Shown piece after piece: positions 45,593-54,053 of a DNA stretch of 64,000 nucleotides. Each line of letters begins with the position of its first letter. The first letter of the stretch is position 1. Origin of the DNA: Serratia marcescens (lineage in GTDB: Bacteria; Pseudomonadota; Gammaproteobacteria; Enterobacterales; Enterobacteriaceae). A program made the position numbers and the translations under genes. The stretch covers positions 4,154,001 to 4,218,000 of the forward strand of contig NZ_JARVZZ010000001.1 in the NCBI RefSeq assembly GCF_029846115.1. The letters run 5' to 3'. The notes under the pieces were generated by a model. That model saw only the letters and a list, made by a program, of their open reading frames with translations, had not been told where the DNA came from and did not search any database.

Positions 45593-46393
45593 ATGATTAA
45601 ATGGCCGTGGAAAGCGACTCAACCCTCTCAACCCCAGGCAGACACTCAGGCCCAGTGGCAGGACGCGTTGGCGATCCCGCTGCTCTCGCCGCTGAATGAG
45701 CAGGAGCAGCAGCGGCTGGTGGCCGTTGCCGGGCAGATCTTGCAGCAAAAGCGCATCGTGCCGCTGCAGGGGCTGCAGCTCACCTCGCAAATGCAGGCGC
45801 GCATCGCCCTGCTGTTCGCCCTGCCGGTGCTGGAACTCGGCGCGGAGTGCCTCGACGGCTTCAACGAAATTCTGCTCTACCCCACCCCGTTCGTGGTGGA
45901 AGACGAATGGCAGGACGAAATTGGCCTGGTGCACTCGGGGCCGGTGGTGCAGTCCGGCCAAAGCTGGGAACAGGGGCCGATCGTGCTCAACTGGCAAGAC
46001 GTGCAGGACTCTTTCGATCTTTCCGGTTTCAATCTGGTGATCCACGAAGCGGTGCACAAACTGGATATGCGCAACGGCGGTGTCGCCACCGGCGTACCGC
46101 CGATCCCGCTGCGCGAAGTGGCCGCCTGGGAGCACGATCTGCACGCCGCGATGGAAAGCCTGCAGGATGAAATCGACATGGTCGGTGAAGAGGCCGCCAG
46201 CATGGATGCCTACGCCGCCACCGATGCGGCCGAGTGCTTCGCCGTGCTGTCGGAGTATTTTTTCAGCGCCCCCGAGCTGCTGGCCGAACGCTTCCCGGCG
46301 CTGTATCAGCACTTTTGCCGCTTCTACCGCCAGGATCCGCTGGCGCGTCTGCTGCGCGCCCAGGCAGAAAACGACGCACAATGGGCTGATTGA
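45593..46393 (+). CDS. mtfA: zinc metallopeptidase MtfA (Mlc titration factor)
   Basis: A 266-residue cytosolic zinc protease. The HExxH site is at 151-155 ([10 protein letters not shown]), with the further acidic ligand near [12 protein letters not shown]. In E. coli MtfA binds the glucose repressor Mlc, which both activates the peptidase and inactivates Mlc, adjusting ptsG expression. Length and the [15 protein letters not shown] tail match the family. Placed between tRNA-Ser and tRNA-Asn as near the E. coli asnT locus. The start has cctgatg context; the ORF begins MIKWPWK. Confidence 0.95.
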   Translation: MIKWPWKATQPSQPQADTQAQWQDALAIPLLSPLNEQEQQRLVAVAGQILQQKRIVPLQGLQLTSQMQARIALLFALPVLELGAECLDGFNEILLYPTPFVVEDEWQDEIGLVHSGPVVQSGQSWEQGPIVLNWQDVQDSFDLSGFNLVIHEAVHKLDMRNGGVATGVPPIPLREVAAWEHDLHAAMESLQDEIDMVGEEAASMDAYAATDAAECFAVLSEYFFSAPELLAERFPALYQHFCRFYRQDPLARLLRAQAENDAQWAD

Positions 46394-46445
46394 CGGGCGC
46401 ATTGCTCAGATACCGAGCAGTCGCACCACTCGAGGCAATTTAGCG

Positions 46446-46474
46446 TTGACACACCCAGGGCCGCTGGATATGAT
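46446..46474 (+). promoter_or_regulatory. promoter of tRNA-Asn copy 1
   Basis: A consensus -35 ttgaca (46446-46451) and -10 tatgat (46469-46474) with 17-base spacing are followed by a GC-rich discriminator (gcgcccc), as in stringently controlled stable-RNA promoters. Confidence 0.85.
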
Positions 46475-46492
46475 GCGCCCCGTTCACACGAT

Positions 46493-46568
46493 TCCTCTGT
46501 AGTTCAGTCGGTAGAACGGCGGACTGTTAATCCGTATGTCACTGGTTCGAGTCCAGTCAGAGGAGCCA
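46493..46568 (+). tRNA. tRNA-Asn (GTT), copy 1
   Basis: A 76-base asparagine tRNA with CCA encoded: acceptor tcctctg / cagagga, D-arm with agttcagtcgg, anticodon loop ctgttaa giving GTT, and the TPsiC arm ggttcgagtcc. It is identical to the copy at 60283-60358. Confidence 0.98.
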
Positions 46569-46578
46569 TATTTAGAGA

Positions 46579-46610
46579 AGCCCGCTTAAGGAAACTTAAG
46601 CGGGCTTTTT
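46579..46610 (+). terminator. terminator of tRNA-Asn copy 1
   Basis: A perfect 12-base-pair stem (agcccgcttaag / cttaagcgggct) with a gaaa tetraloop and ttttt. The equivalent stem after the second copy differs at paired positions. Confidence 0.93.
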
Positions 46611-46622
46611 GCTATCGGGCAT

Positions 46623-47633
46623 TTACAGCCCGCGTTTTTCCATCAGCAGCGCCAGATCGACCAAGCGGTTGGAGAAGCCCCACTCGTTGTCATACCAGGC
46701 GAGCACTTTCACCAGGTTACCGCCGATGACCAGCGTGGACAGGCCGTCGATGATCGACGAGCGCGCGTCGCCGCGGTAGTCGCTCGACACCAGCGGTTCA
46801 TCGCTGTACCCCAAAATCCCTTTCAGCGGGCCGGACGCCGCCGCCGCGCGGAAAGCGGCGTTAATCTCCTCCACCGTCGCCGGGCGTTTCAGCGTCACCG
46901 TCAGATCGACGATCGAGACGACCGGCACCGGCACCCGCAGCGAGTAACCGGTCAACCTGCCGTCGAGATCCGGGATCACCTTGCCGAGCGCCTTGGCCGC
47001 GCCGCTGGAGTAAGGCACGATCGATTCCGCCGCCGCCCGCGCGCCGCGCAGATCTTTTTCCGGCTGATCGTGCAGCGCCTGGCTGTTGGTATAGGCGTGA
47101 GTGGTGTTCATCAGCCCGTATTCGATGCCGAAGGCCTGATGCAGCACCTGAGCGGCGGGCGCCAGCCCGTTGGTGGTGCAGCTGCCGTTGCTGACCACGT
47201 TATGCAGCGCCGGATCGTAGAGCTGGTCGTTAACGCCCATGACGATGGTGATGTCGTCGTTCTTGGCCGGCGCCGAGATAATCACCCGCTTGGCGCCGCC
47301 GTGCGTGATGTGCACTTCCGCCTTGGCTTTATCGGTAAAGAAGCCCGTCGCTTCGATCACCACGTCCACGCCCACGCTGCTCCAGGGAATCTCGGCGGGA
47401 TCGCGCTGCGAAAACACCTGGATAGGCCGGCCGTCCAGCAACAGCTGGTTGTCGCCGGCTTCCACCCTGGCCGCCAGCGTGCCGGAAAGCGTGTCGTATT
47501 TCAGCAGGTGCGCCAGCGTTTTGCTGTCCGTCAGATCGTTGATCGCCACCACTTCAAAATCGCTGCGCCCCAGCGCCGCGCGCAGCACGTTGCGCCCGAT
47601 CCTGCCGAAGCCGTTAATGCCTACTTTCACCAT
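46623..47633 (-). CDS. glyceraldehyde-3-phosphate dehydrogenase paralog
   Basis: A 336-residue type I GAPDH. The NAD-binding start VKVGINGFGRIGRNVLRAAL, the catalytic Cys152 in SNGSCTTN and His179 in MNTTHAYTN are intact. It differs from the housekeeping enterobacterial GapA in the active-site stretch (SNGSCTTNG; GapA has SNASCTTNC) and in IVPYSSGAAKALGKVIPDLD, and looks closer to the Gram-positive/GapB-like style. It converts glyceraldehyde-3-phosphate to 1,3-bisphosphoglycerate or runs in reverse. It is probably a second, conditionally used enzyme. It is divergent from no neighbour and ends just before the tRNA-Asn terminator. Confidence 0.92.
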   Translation of the reverse strand: MVKVGINGFGRIGRNVLRAALGRSDFEVVAINDLTDSKTLAHLLKYDTLSGTLAARVEAGDNQLLLDGRPIQVFSQRDPAEIPWSSVGVDVVIEATGFFTDKAKAEVHITHGGAKRVIISAPAKNDDITIVMGVNDQLYDPALHNVVSNGSCTTNGLAPAAQVLHQAFGIEYGLMNTTHAYTNSQALHDQPEKDLRGARAAAESIVPYSSGAAKALGKVIPDLDGRLTGYSLRVPVPVVSIVDLTVTLKRPATVEEINAAFRAAAASGPLKGILGYSDEPLVSSDYRGDARSSIIDGLSTLVIGGNLVKVLAWYDNEWGFSNRLVDLALLMEKRGL

Positions 47634-47710
47634 GATGCTCTCCTCGTTTTGGGCTTTGCCTCAAATCTAGCCTTGCCCCGAGGCGGCGTAAATGACGTTT
47701 ACCGATCAAT

Positions 47711-48685
47711 TTACGCCAAATTGCGCGCGTGGAAGCGTTCGCGGTATTCGCTCGGGGTCAGCTGCAGTTTGCGCTCAAACACCCGCCGCAGGTTAAGGCC
47801 GTTGCCGAAGCCGGTGGCCAGCGCGATCTGTTCGATGCCCTCCGCACTCTGCTCGAGGCGCTGCCTGGCGGTATGCAACCGCCCTTCTTCGACGAATTTG
47901 GCGGGAGAAATGCCCGTCTCACGGCTGAATACGCGGGTAAAGTTGCGCGGGCTCATCGCCACGCGTTCGGCCAACCGATCGACGCTGAGATCGTCGGCGA
48001 GGTTTTCCAGGATCCAGGACTGCAGGTCGCGGATCGGGCCCGGCGATTTGGCCTGGTTGAGCGGGTAGCGGCTGAACTGCGCCTGTCCGCCGGGGCGACG
48101 CAGAAACATCACCAGATCCTGCGCCACTTCGCGCGCCTGCACGAAGCCGTAGTCGTCCTCCACCAACGCCAGCGTCAGGTCGAAACCTGAGCTGACGCCG
48201 CCGGAGGTCCAAATCGGCCCATCCTGCACGTAGATCGGGCCGTTCTCGACCTGCACCCGCGGGAAGCGCGCCTGCAGCGTTTCCGCCAGCCGCCAGTGGG
48301 TCGTCGCCCGCCGCCCGTCCAGCAATCCGGCTTCGGCCAGCAGCAGAGCCCCGCCGCAGACCGACGCGATACGGCGCGCCTGTGGCGCGGCGCGGCGCAG
48401 CCAATCCGCCACCAGGGCGCCCTCTTCTTCGGTCGCCCCTTTACCGGCGACAATGACGGTATCGCGCGGCAGGGCCGGATCGAGATCCGCCAGGCGATGG
48501 TCGGCCAACAGGCTCAGCCCGGACAGGCCGTGTACCACCCGATGGGATTGCGTGGTGGCGACCGCGATCTGATACAGCGGCGCCTCGGCAGGGCTCAGGC
48601 GGTTAGCCTGCATCAGGATATCGGCGATGCCCGCCGCCTCGAACAGCATGCCCCCTTCAGGGACGATAATCAGGAATGTATGCAT
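47711..48685 (-). CDS. GlxA-type AraC regulator with DJ-1/PfpI domain
   Basis: A 324-residue regulator: residues about 1-180 form a DJ-1/PfpI-like sensor (TFLIIVPEGGMLFEAAGIAD ... RRIASVCGGALLLAEAGLLD) and residues about 215-320 an AraC double helix-turn-helix (LSVDRLAERVAMSPRNFTRV, ATGFGNGLNLRRVFERKLQL). The GlxA/FtrA family commonly senses small metabolites such as choline derivatives, arginine or aldehydes. It lies 77 bases upstream of the GAPDH gene on the same strand and might regulate it. The ATG at 48685 (MHTFLIIV) is the family start; the upstream part of the frame is not used. Confidence 0.9.
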   Translation of the reverse strand: MHTFLIIVPEGGMLFEAAGIADILMQANRLSPAEAPLYQIAVATTQSHRVVHGLSGLSLLADHRLADLDPALPRDTVIVAGKGATEEEGALVADWLRRAAPQARRIASVCGGALLLAEAGLLDGRRATTHWRLAETLQARFPRVQVENGPIYVQDGPIWTSGGVSSGFDLTLALVEDDYGFVQAREVAQDLVMFLRRPGGQAQFSRYPLNQAKSPGPIRDLQSWILENLADDLSVDRLAERVAMSPRNFTRVFSRETGISPAKFVEEGRLHTARQRLEQSAEGIEQIALATGFGNGLNLRRVFERKLQLTPSEYRERFHARNLA

Positions 48686-48764
48686 GGCGATAATAAGAAG
48701 AACGAGCAAAACAGGTCAGACAGCCACTGTATAAGAAAAGCCTCGCCGGTTCACCCTGCGGGCA

Positions 48765-48795
48765 TAAAAAAGCCCGCCGACAAGCACCGACGGGC
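48765..48795 (-). terminator. terminator of SDR/LLM operon
   Basis: On the minus strand an 8-base-pair stem (gcccgtcg / cggcgggc, one G-U pair) with loop gtgcttgt is followed by tttttt, just beyond the SDR stop. Confidence 0.85.
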
Positions 48796-48811
48796 CAACA
48801 AAGCACTGCCC

Positions 48812-49546
48812 TCAAGCCTGCGGCAGGCTCACCCCGCCGGCGCGCGCCAACTGCGCCAGCAGCGCCGATTGAAACGCCTCGTCGTGCACCGCGGCGTGGG
48901 GATCGAACCGTTGCTGATGGTGCCAATAGCCGCCGGACGCCAGGGCCTGCGGCTCATCGCTGGTCACCAACCACGCCTGCGTCACATGCCCCAGCGCCAG
49001 ATCGTCGGGCGCATCCGCGCCGCCCATTTTGGTCGGCACCCAGCCGGGATCGACCGCGCTGCTGATCACGTCAGGCCACAGGCGCGCCACAGCGGCGGCC
49101 AGCGCGGTGACGAACAGCTTGCTGTCCGAATAGGAGCCCGCAGCGCCGCCGAGCCAGTCTACGCCGTTCAGTTCCGGCGCTCCGTCAAAGTGCATGCTGC
49201 TGCTCAGGTAGACGATGCGCTTGGGGCGCTCGATCAGGGCCGTCAGCAGGTAGGGCGCAACGACGTTCACCGGCATCACCTGCGGCCCGGTAAACATACC
49301 GGCGTTGTGGATCACCGCGTCCGGGCGGCCGAGGCGATTGACCTGCTCGGCAAGCTGCCGGATCTGCTGCACATCGGACAGATCGCCAATCGCCGCCTGC
49401 GCACCGCGATCCAGCAGATCGCGCACCGCGTCCAGACGGCCGGGCTCACGCGCATGCAAAATCACCTGATGCCCTTCGTCCAACAGCCTTTGCGCGGCGG
49501 CGCGGCCCAGCCCGTCTACCGAGCCGGTAATGAAAATGCGTGACAT
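48812..49546 (-). CDS. short-chain dehydrogenase/reductase (SDR)
   Basis: A 244-residue Rossmann-fold oxidoreductase. The nucleotide motif is FITGSVDGLGRAAAQRLLDE (TGxxxGxG), followed by NAG in VIHNAGMF and the catalytic YxxxK in SYSDSKLF (Tyr-Ser-Asp-Ser-Lys), with Ser in YLSSSMHFD. The enzyme is NADP-using and cytosolic. The ATG at 49546 has ggagg upstream. It follows the luciferase-like gene by 13 bases in one operon, so the two enzymes probably act on the same substrate. Substrate unknown. Confidence 0.9.
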   Translation of the reverse strand: MSRIFITGSVDGLGRAAAQRLLDEGHQVILHAREPGRLDAVRDLLDRGAQAAIGDLSDVQQIRQLAEQVNRLGRPDAVIHNAGMFTGPQVMPVNVVAPYLLTALIERPKRIVYLSSSMHFDGAPELNGVDWLGGAAGSYSDSKLFVTALAAAVARLWPDVISSAVDPGWVPTKMGGADAPDDLALGHVTQAWLVTSDEPQALASGGYWHHQQRFDPHAAVHDEAFQSALLAQLARAGGVSLPQA

Positions 49547-49559
49547 GCCATTCCTCCGT

Positions 49560-50582
49560 TTAGCGCCAGCCGAGCGCCGGCGCGACATGGGTTAAAATCG
49601 ATTCGATGACGTGGGCGTTGTAATCCACGCCCAGCTGGTTAGGTACGGTCAGCAGCAGCGTATCCGCTTCGGCGATGGCCTCGTCCTGCGCCAGCTGCTT
49701 GATCAGCACGTCCGGCTCGGCGGCATAGCTGCGGCCGAAGATCGCCCGGGTCTGCGCGTCGATATATCCGAGCTGATCGCCCTCCTTGCCACCGCCGCCG
49801 AAGTAGTTGCGATCCCGCTGATCCACCAGCGCGAAGATGCTGCGGCTCACGGAAACCCGCGGCTCATGCGTGTGGCCGGCCTCTTGCCAGGCGGCGCGGT
49901 AGGCGCGGATCTGCTTGGCCTGCTGGATGTGGAAGGGTTCGCCGGTCTCGTCGTTCTTGAGCGTCGAGCTTTGCAGGTGCATGCCCAGCTTCGCCGCCCA
50001 GACAGCGGTGGCGTTCGAACCGGCGCCCCACCAGATGCGATCGCGCAGCCCGGCGGAAAACGGCTCCGGCCGCAGCAGCCCAGGCGGATTCGGGAACATC
50101 GGCTGCGGATTGGGTTCGGCGAACCCTTCGCCGCGCAGCGCTTCCAGGAACACTTCGGTATGGCGGCGGGCCATGTCCGCGTCGGTCTCGCCGTCGGCCG
50201 GGGCATAGCCGAAATAGCGCCAGCCGTCGATCACTTGCTCCGGCGAGCCACGGCTGATACCGAGCTGCAGCCGCCCGCCGGCGATCAGATCCGCCGCGCC
50301 GGCGTCTTCCACCATGTACAGCGGGTTTTCATAACGCATGTCGATCACGCCGGTGCCGATCTCGATGCGTTGGGTTTTGGCGCCGATGGCGGCCAGCAGC
50401 GGGAACGGCGACCCCAGCTGGCGTGCAAAGTGGTGTACGCGAAAATAGGCGCCGTCCGCCCCCAGATCTTCGGCGGCGACCGCCAGATCGATGGACTGCA
50501 GCAGCGCATCCGCTGCGGAACGGGTGCCGGACTGGGCGGAAGGCGACCAGTGGCCAAACGAGAGAAAACCAATCTTTTTCAT
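49560..50582 (-). CDS. luciferase-like (LLM class) flavin monooxygenase
   Basis: A 340-residue flavin-dependent monooxygenase or F420-type oxidoreductase of the bacterial-luciferase fold. Typical segments are KIGFLSFGHWSPSAQSGTRS, ADGAYFRVHHFARQLGSPFP, IEIGTGVIDMRYENPLYMVE and GRLQLGISRGSPEQVIDGW. Members oxidise aldehydes, alkanesulfonates or nitrilotriacetate. It heads the two-gene operon with the SDR and is divergent from the thiamine-salvage operon. Confidence 0.9.
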   Translation of the reverse strand: MKKIGFLSFGHWSPSAQSGTRSAADALLQSIDLAVAAEDLGADGAYFRVHHFARQLGSPFPLLAAIGAKTQRIEIGTGVIDMRYENPLYMVEDAGAADLIAGGRLQLGISRGSPEQVIDGWRYFGYAPADGETDADMARRHTEVFLEALRGEGFAEPNPQPMFPNPPGLLRPEPFSAGLRDRIWWGAGSNATAVWAAKLGMHLQSSTLKNDETGEPFHIQQAKQIRAYRAAWQEAGHTHEPRVSVSRSIFALVDQRDRNYFGGGGKEGDQLGYIDAQTRAIFGRSYAAEPDVLIKQLAQDEAIAEADTLLLTVPNQLGVDYNAHVIESILTHVAPALGWR

Positions 50583-50702
50583 CGGGAATCGTCCTCAAAG
50601 GCAAAATCATCGGCCTACAGTGACAAAAATCGCGCGCTCTGCGCCAGCAAAATCGCCCCCGATCGCACTAAACGAACCGATTGCCGCCGCGCCGCCCGGC
50701 GA

Positions 50703-50731
50703 TTGTAATCAAAAAACAAATGTCGTATAAC
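50703..50731 (+). promoter_or_regulatory. promoter of thiamine-salvage operon
   Basis: A -35 ttgtaa (50703-50708) and -10 tataac (50726-50731) with exactly 17 bases between them place the start of transcription near 50738, where the TPP riboswitch begins. Confidence 0.8.
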
Positions 50732-50737
50732 AAGCAG

Positions 50738-50822
50738 CTCCGAGGGGTGTCCTGTTACGGGCTGAGATGGCGCAAGCCGAACCCTTTGAACCTGATCTGG
50801 GTCATGCCAGCGAAGGGACGGT
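50738..50822 (+). promoter_or_regulatory. TPP riboswitch (THI element)
   Basis: The conserved pieces are gaggggtgtcc, then ctgagatggc, accctttgaacctgatct and gggtcatgccagcgaaggga in the right order, the standard thiamine-pyrophosphate aptamer. It precedes tenA by 75 bases. High TPP should shut off translation or transcription of tenA-thiZXY; whether an expression platform hairpin follows was not tested. Confidence 0.95.
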
Positions 50823-50897
50823 TAGGCAACAACGCTCTCACCCGTTGCCTGTTCATACCCCAGCGTGCCCGGATCTCCACTGACTCAAGGAGGTCCC

Positions 50898-51581
50898 ATG
50901 TCCATCACCACCCTGTTCGAAAGCGGTCTTTACGGCCGGTTGCGCCAGCATGCCGGCAGCCACTGGCAAGATTACGTCGATCACCCATTTCTGCAGCAGC
51001 TGGCCGCCGGCACCTTGCCCGAACGCGCTTTTCGCCGCTACCTGACCCAGGACTACCTGTTCCTGCTGCACTTCGCCCGCGCCTACGCGCTGCTGGTCAG
51101 CAAGCTGCGCACCCTGCCGGAGATGCGCGCCGCCACCGCGTCGCTCAACGGCATCGTCGCCGAACTGCCGCTGCACGTCGCCTACTGCGCCGAATGGGGA
51201 CTGAGCGAAGCGCAGATCGCCGCCCAGCCGGAAGCGGCGGAGACCATGAACTACACCCGCTACGTACTGGATATCGGCCATGCCGGCGACGCCCTCGATC
51301 TGCTGGCCGGCTTGCTGCCCTGCGTGGCCGGCTATGCCGAAATCGGCCTGCGGCTGCTGCACGATCCCGCCACCCAAATGGAGGGCAATCCTTACGCCTC
51401 CTGGATCCGCAACTACGGCGACGAGGGCTATCTGGCCGGCGTGCGTGCCGCCATCGAGCTGCTCGAGACCGTCGGCCACCAGCGCGGCGCACAAGGCCGC
51501 CTCACCGAGCTGGCGCAGATTTTCACCACCGCCACCCAGTTGGAATCGGCATTTTGGCAGATGGGGCTGAACGCCTCATGA
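50898..51581 (+). CDS. tenA: thiaminase II / aminopyrimidine aminohydrolase TenA
   Basis: A 227-residue all-helical enzyme that hydrolyses 4-amino-5-aminomethyl-2-methylpyrimidine to HMP, salvaging the pyrimidine from degraded thiamine. The catalytic Cys142 lies in LLPCVAGYAEIG and Glu216 in TATQLESAFW; NPYASWIRNYGDEGY is the typical C-terminal stretch. Length is normal. The ATG at 50898 has aaggagg in front. First gene of the riboswitch operon; its stop overlaps the start of the ATPase gene (ATGA). Confidence 0.95.
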   Translation: MSITTLFESGLYGRLRQHAGSHWQDYVDHPFLQQLAAGTLPERAFRRYLTQDYLFLLHFARAYALLVSKLRTLPEMRAATASLNGIVAELPLHVAYCAEWGLSEAQIAAQPEAAETMNYTRYVLDIGHAGDALDLLAGLLPCVAGYAEIGLRLLHDPATQMEGNPYASWIRNYGDEGYLAGVRAAIELLETVGHQRGAQGRLTELAQIFTTATQLESAFWQMGLNAS

Positions 51582-52318
51582 CCTCCCCGCTTCGCCCGCC
51601 CGGCATCCAGGTGCGGGATCTCAGCCTGCGTTTCGGTCAGCAAATCGTCTTCGACCGGCTGAGCTTCGACATCGCCGGCGGCAGCTTCGTCGCCCTGCTC
51701 GGCGCCAGCGGCGCCGGCAAAACCAGCCTGCTGAAGATCATCGCCGGCCTGGAACGGGCTACCTCGGGCACGGTGACCGGCAGCGACGGCCTGCCGGTCA
51801 CCGGGCGCATCGCCTACATGGGGCAAAAAGACCTGCTCTACCCGTGGCTGACCGTCGAGGAGAACGTCGCCCTCGGCTCGCGGCTGCGCGGCGAAACGCC
51901 GGACCGGGCGTGGGCGGCGCACCTGCTGGAGCGCGTGGGCCTGGCCTCTCATGGCCGCAGCCTGCCTGCCGCGCTGTCCGGCGGCATGCGCCAGCGCGCC
52001 GCCATCGCCCGCACGCTCTACGAACGCCAGCCGATCGTGCTGATGGACGAACCCTTTTCCGCACTGGACGCCATTACCCGCGCCGAGATCCAGAGCCTGG
52101 CCGCCGAACTGCTGGCGCAAAACACCGTGCTGCTGATCACCCACGATCCGATGGAGGCCTGCCGCCTGAGCCACCGGCTGCTGGTGCTGTCGCCCTGGCC
52201 GCTGGGCCTCGACGACACCCACCGCATCAGCGGGCAACCGCCGCGCGCGCCGGATGACGCCGACCTGCTGAGAAGCCAGGCCGAACTGCTGCAACAGCTG
52301 GTGAGGGCCGCGCAATGA
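51578..52318 (+). CDS. thiZ: thiamine-pyrimidine ABC transporter ATPase ThiZ
   Basis: A 246-residue importer ATPase. Walker A is LLGASGAGKTSLLKIIAG, the signature ALSGGMRQRAAIARTLYERQ, Walker B VLMDEPFSALDA and the switch HDPMEACRL. This belongs to the ThiXYZ system that takes up formylaminopyrimidine, a breakdown product of thiamine. It overlaps both tenA and thiX by four bases, so expression is tightly coupled. A longer upstream frame (from 50681) is a shadow and not used. Confidence 0.93.
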   Translation: MTSPLRPPGIQVRDLSLRFGQQIVFDRLSFDIAGGSFVALLGASGAGKTSLLKIIAGLERATSGTVTGSDGLPVTGRIAYMGQKDLLYPWLTVEENVALGSRLRGETPDRAWAAHLLERVGLASHGRSLPAALSGGMRQRAAIARTLYERQPIVLMDEPFSALDAITRAEIQSLAAELLAQNTVLLITHDPMEACRLSHRLLVLSPWPLGLDDTHRISGQPPRAPDDADLLRSQAELLQQLVRAAQ

Positions 52319-53082
52319 ATATTGCCAAAGAGCGTGGGCTTACCCGCCTGCGGCGTGGGCTGACGGTGTTTGCCGGCCTGCTGCTGCTGTGGTGGCTGGC
52401 GGCGCAAAGCGGCATTCCGGCCTTTCTGCTGCCCACGCCGAGCGCGGTGGCGCAGGCGCTGTGGGACGGGCGCGGCTACCTCGCCTGGCACACGCTGGTC
52501 ACCGCTTCGGAGATCGTCAGCGGGCTGGCGCTGGGCGTGCTGCTCGGCGCGGCGCTGGCGCTGTGTATGATCTTCTCGCCGCGCCTGCAACGCTGGCTGA
52601 TGCCGCTAGTGCTCACCAGCCAGGCGATACCGGTGTTCGCCCTGGCCCCGCTGCTGGTGCTGTGGTTCGGCTTCGGCATGAGCGCCAAGGTGGCGATGGC
52701 GGTGCTGGTGATTTTCTTCCCGGTGGTGTCGGCCTTTTTCGACGGGCTGCGGCGGGTCAACAACGACTATCTCGATCTGGCGCGCACGATGCGCGCTTCC
52801 CGCTGGGCGCAGCTGCGGCACGTGCGGCTGATGGCAGCGCTGCCGGCCTTCGGCTCCGGCCTGCGCATGGCCGCCGCCGTCGCGCCGATCGGCGCCATCA
52901 TCGGCGAATGGGTCGGCTCGGCCGAAGGGCTGGGCTACGTGATGCTGAACGCCAACGCGCGCATGCAGACCGACGTCTGCTTCGCCGCGCTGTTTATTTT
53001 GGTGCTGATGACCGTGCTGCTGTGGGCTGCGGTGGATGCGCTGCTGCGGCGCCTGATCGCCTGGGCGCCGGAAAACGACTGA
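52315..53082 (+). CDS. thiX: thiamine-pyrimidine ABC transporter permease ThiX
   Basis: A 255-residue permease with six membrane helices. The EAA-like loop (RASRWAQLRHVRLMAALPAF) contacts ThiZ, and GEWVGSAEGLGYVMLNANAR is typical of the NMT1/taurine-type permeases. It overlaps the ATPase stop (ATGA) and is followed by thiY 35 bases later. It forms the homodimeric channel of the importer. Confidence 0.93.
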   Translation: MNIAKERGLTRLRRGLTVFAGLLLLWWLAAQSGIPAFLLPTPSAVAQALWDGRGYLAWHTLVTASEIVSGLALGVLLGAALALCMIFSPRLQRWLMPLVLTSQAIPVFALAPLLVLWFGFGMSAKVAMAVLVIFFPVVSAFFDGLRRVNNDYLDLARTMRASRWAQLRHVRLMAALPAFGSGLRMAAAVAPIGAIIGEWVGSAEGLGYVMLNANARMQTDVCFAALFILVLMTVLLWAAVDALLRRLIAWAPEND

Positions 53083-53117
53083 TGATTGCAACCATAACCA
53101 GGGATAAAGGAACGACC

Positions 53118-54053
53118 ATGATCAAACAAACCGTTTGCGGGCTGCTGCTCGGCGCCGCCATCACCGGCCAGGCCGGCGCGGCCGAAAAGCTGACGCTGGT
53201 GCTCGACTGGTATATCAACCCCGATCACGCGCCGATTATGGTGGCCGAGCAAATCGGTGCCTTCAAGGCCGAAGGGCTGGACGTCAAGATCGTGCCGCCG
53301 TCCGATCCGGCGCTGCCGCCGCGGCTGGTGGCCGCCAAACAGGCCGACCTCGCCATTACCTATCAGCCGCAGCTGCATTTCTTCGCCGATCAGGGCCTGC
53401 CGCTGATGCGCGTCGGCACGCTGATCAACACGCCGCTGAATACGGTGATCGCGCTGGATAAAAACATCACGTCGCCGGCGGATCTCAAGGGCAAAACGGT
53501 GGGTTACTCGGTCAGCGGCATCGAACAGGCGACGCTGGCCACCATGGTCGAACACGAGCACCTCAAGCCGCAGGACATCAAGCTCATCAACGTCAACTTC
53601 CAGCTAACCAGCGCCCTGCTGGCGGGCCAGGTCGATGCGGTGATCGGCGGCTACCGCAACATCGAAGCGCTGGAACTGAAGCTGCAGGGCAAGACGCCGG
53701 TGGTGTTCAACGTCGAAGATTACGGCGTGCCGGCCTACGACGAGCTGATCATCGTCACCCACCGCGATGCGGTGAACGAACCGAAAATCCGCAAGTTCCT
53801 CGCCGCGTTGAAGCAAGGTAGCGACTACCTGCATGCGCACCCGCAGGACACCTGGCTGGCGTTCGCCAAGGCGCACCCGGAGCTGAATACCGAGCTGAAC
53901 AAACAGGCGTGGCAAGCCAGCCTGCCGCTGTTCGCGCGCGATCCGGCCAAGCTGGATCGGGCCCGCTACCAGGCTTACGAACAGTTCTTGTTCGACAACA
54001 AGCTGATCAAGAAAATCACCCCGGTGGAACAGTACGCGGTGGAGCTCGACTGA
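53118..54053 (+). CDS. thiY: thiamine-pyrimidine binding protein ThiY (NMT1/THI5-like)
   Basis: A 311-residue periplasmic protein with a signal peptide (MIKQTVCGLLLGAAITGQAG-A) and the NMT1/THI5 fold: KLTLVLDWYINPDHAPIMVA, GYSVSGIEQATLATMVEHEH, VDAVIGGYRNIEALELKLQG. It binds N-formyl-4-amino-5-aminomethyl-2-methylpyrimidine or a related base. The DWYxNPDH motif is typical. Last gene of the riboswitch operon; it abuts the convergent next gene without a gap. Confidence 0.94.
   Translation: MIKQTVCGLLLGAAITGQAGAAEKLTLVLDWYINPDHAPIMVAEQIGAFKAEGLDVKIVPPSDPALPPRLVAAKQADLAITYQPQLHFFADQGLPLMRVGTLINTPLNTVIALDKNITSPADLKGKTVGYSVSGIEQATLATMVEHEHLKPQDIKLINVNFQLTSALLAGQVDAVIGGYRNIEALELKLQGKTPVVFNVEDYGVPAYDELIIVTHRDAVNEPKIRKFLAALKQGSDYLHAHPQDTWLAFAKAHPELNTELNKQAWQASLPLFARDPAKLDRARYQAYEQFLFDNKLIKKITPVEQYAVELD

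Noticed and set aside
50681..51577. Long N-terminal extension of ThiZ through the riboswitch and tenA
   Set aside because: It is a shadow frame of tenA rich in Arg/Pro; the ATGA-overlapping ATG at 51578 gives a full-length ATPase.
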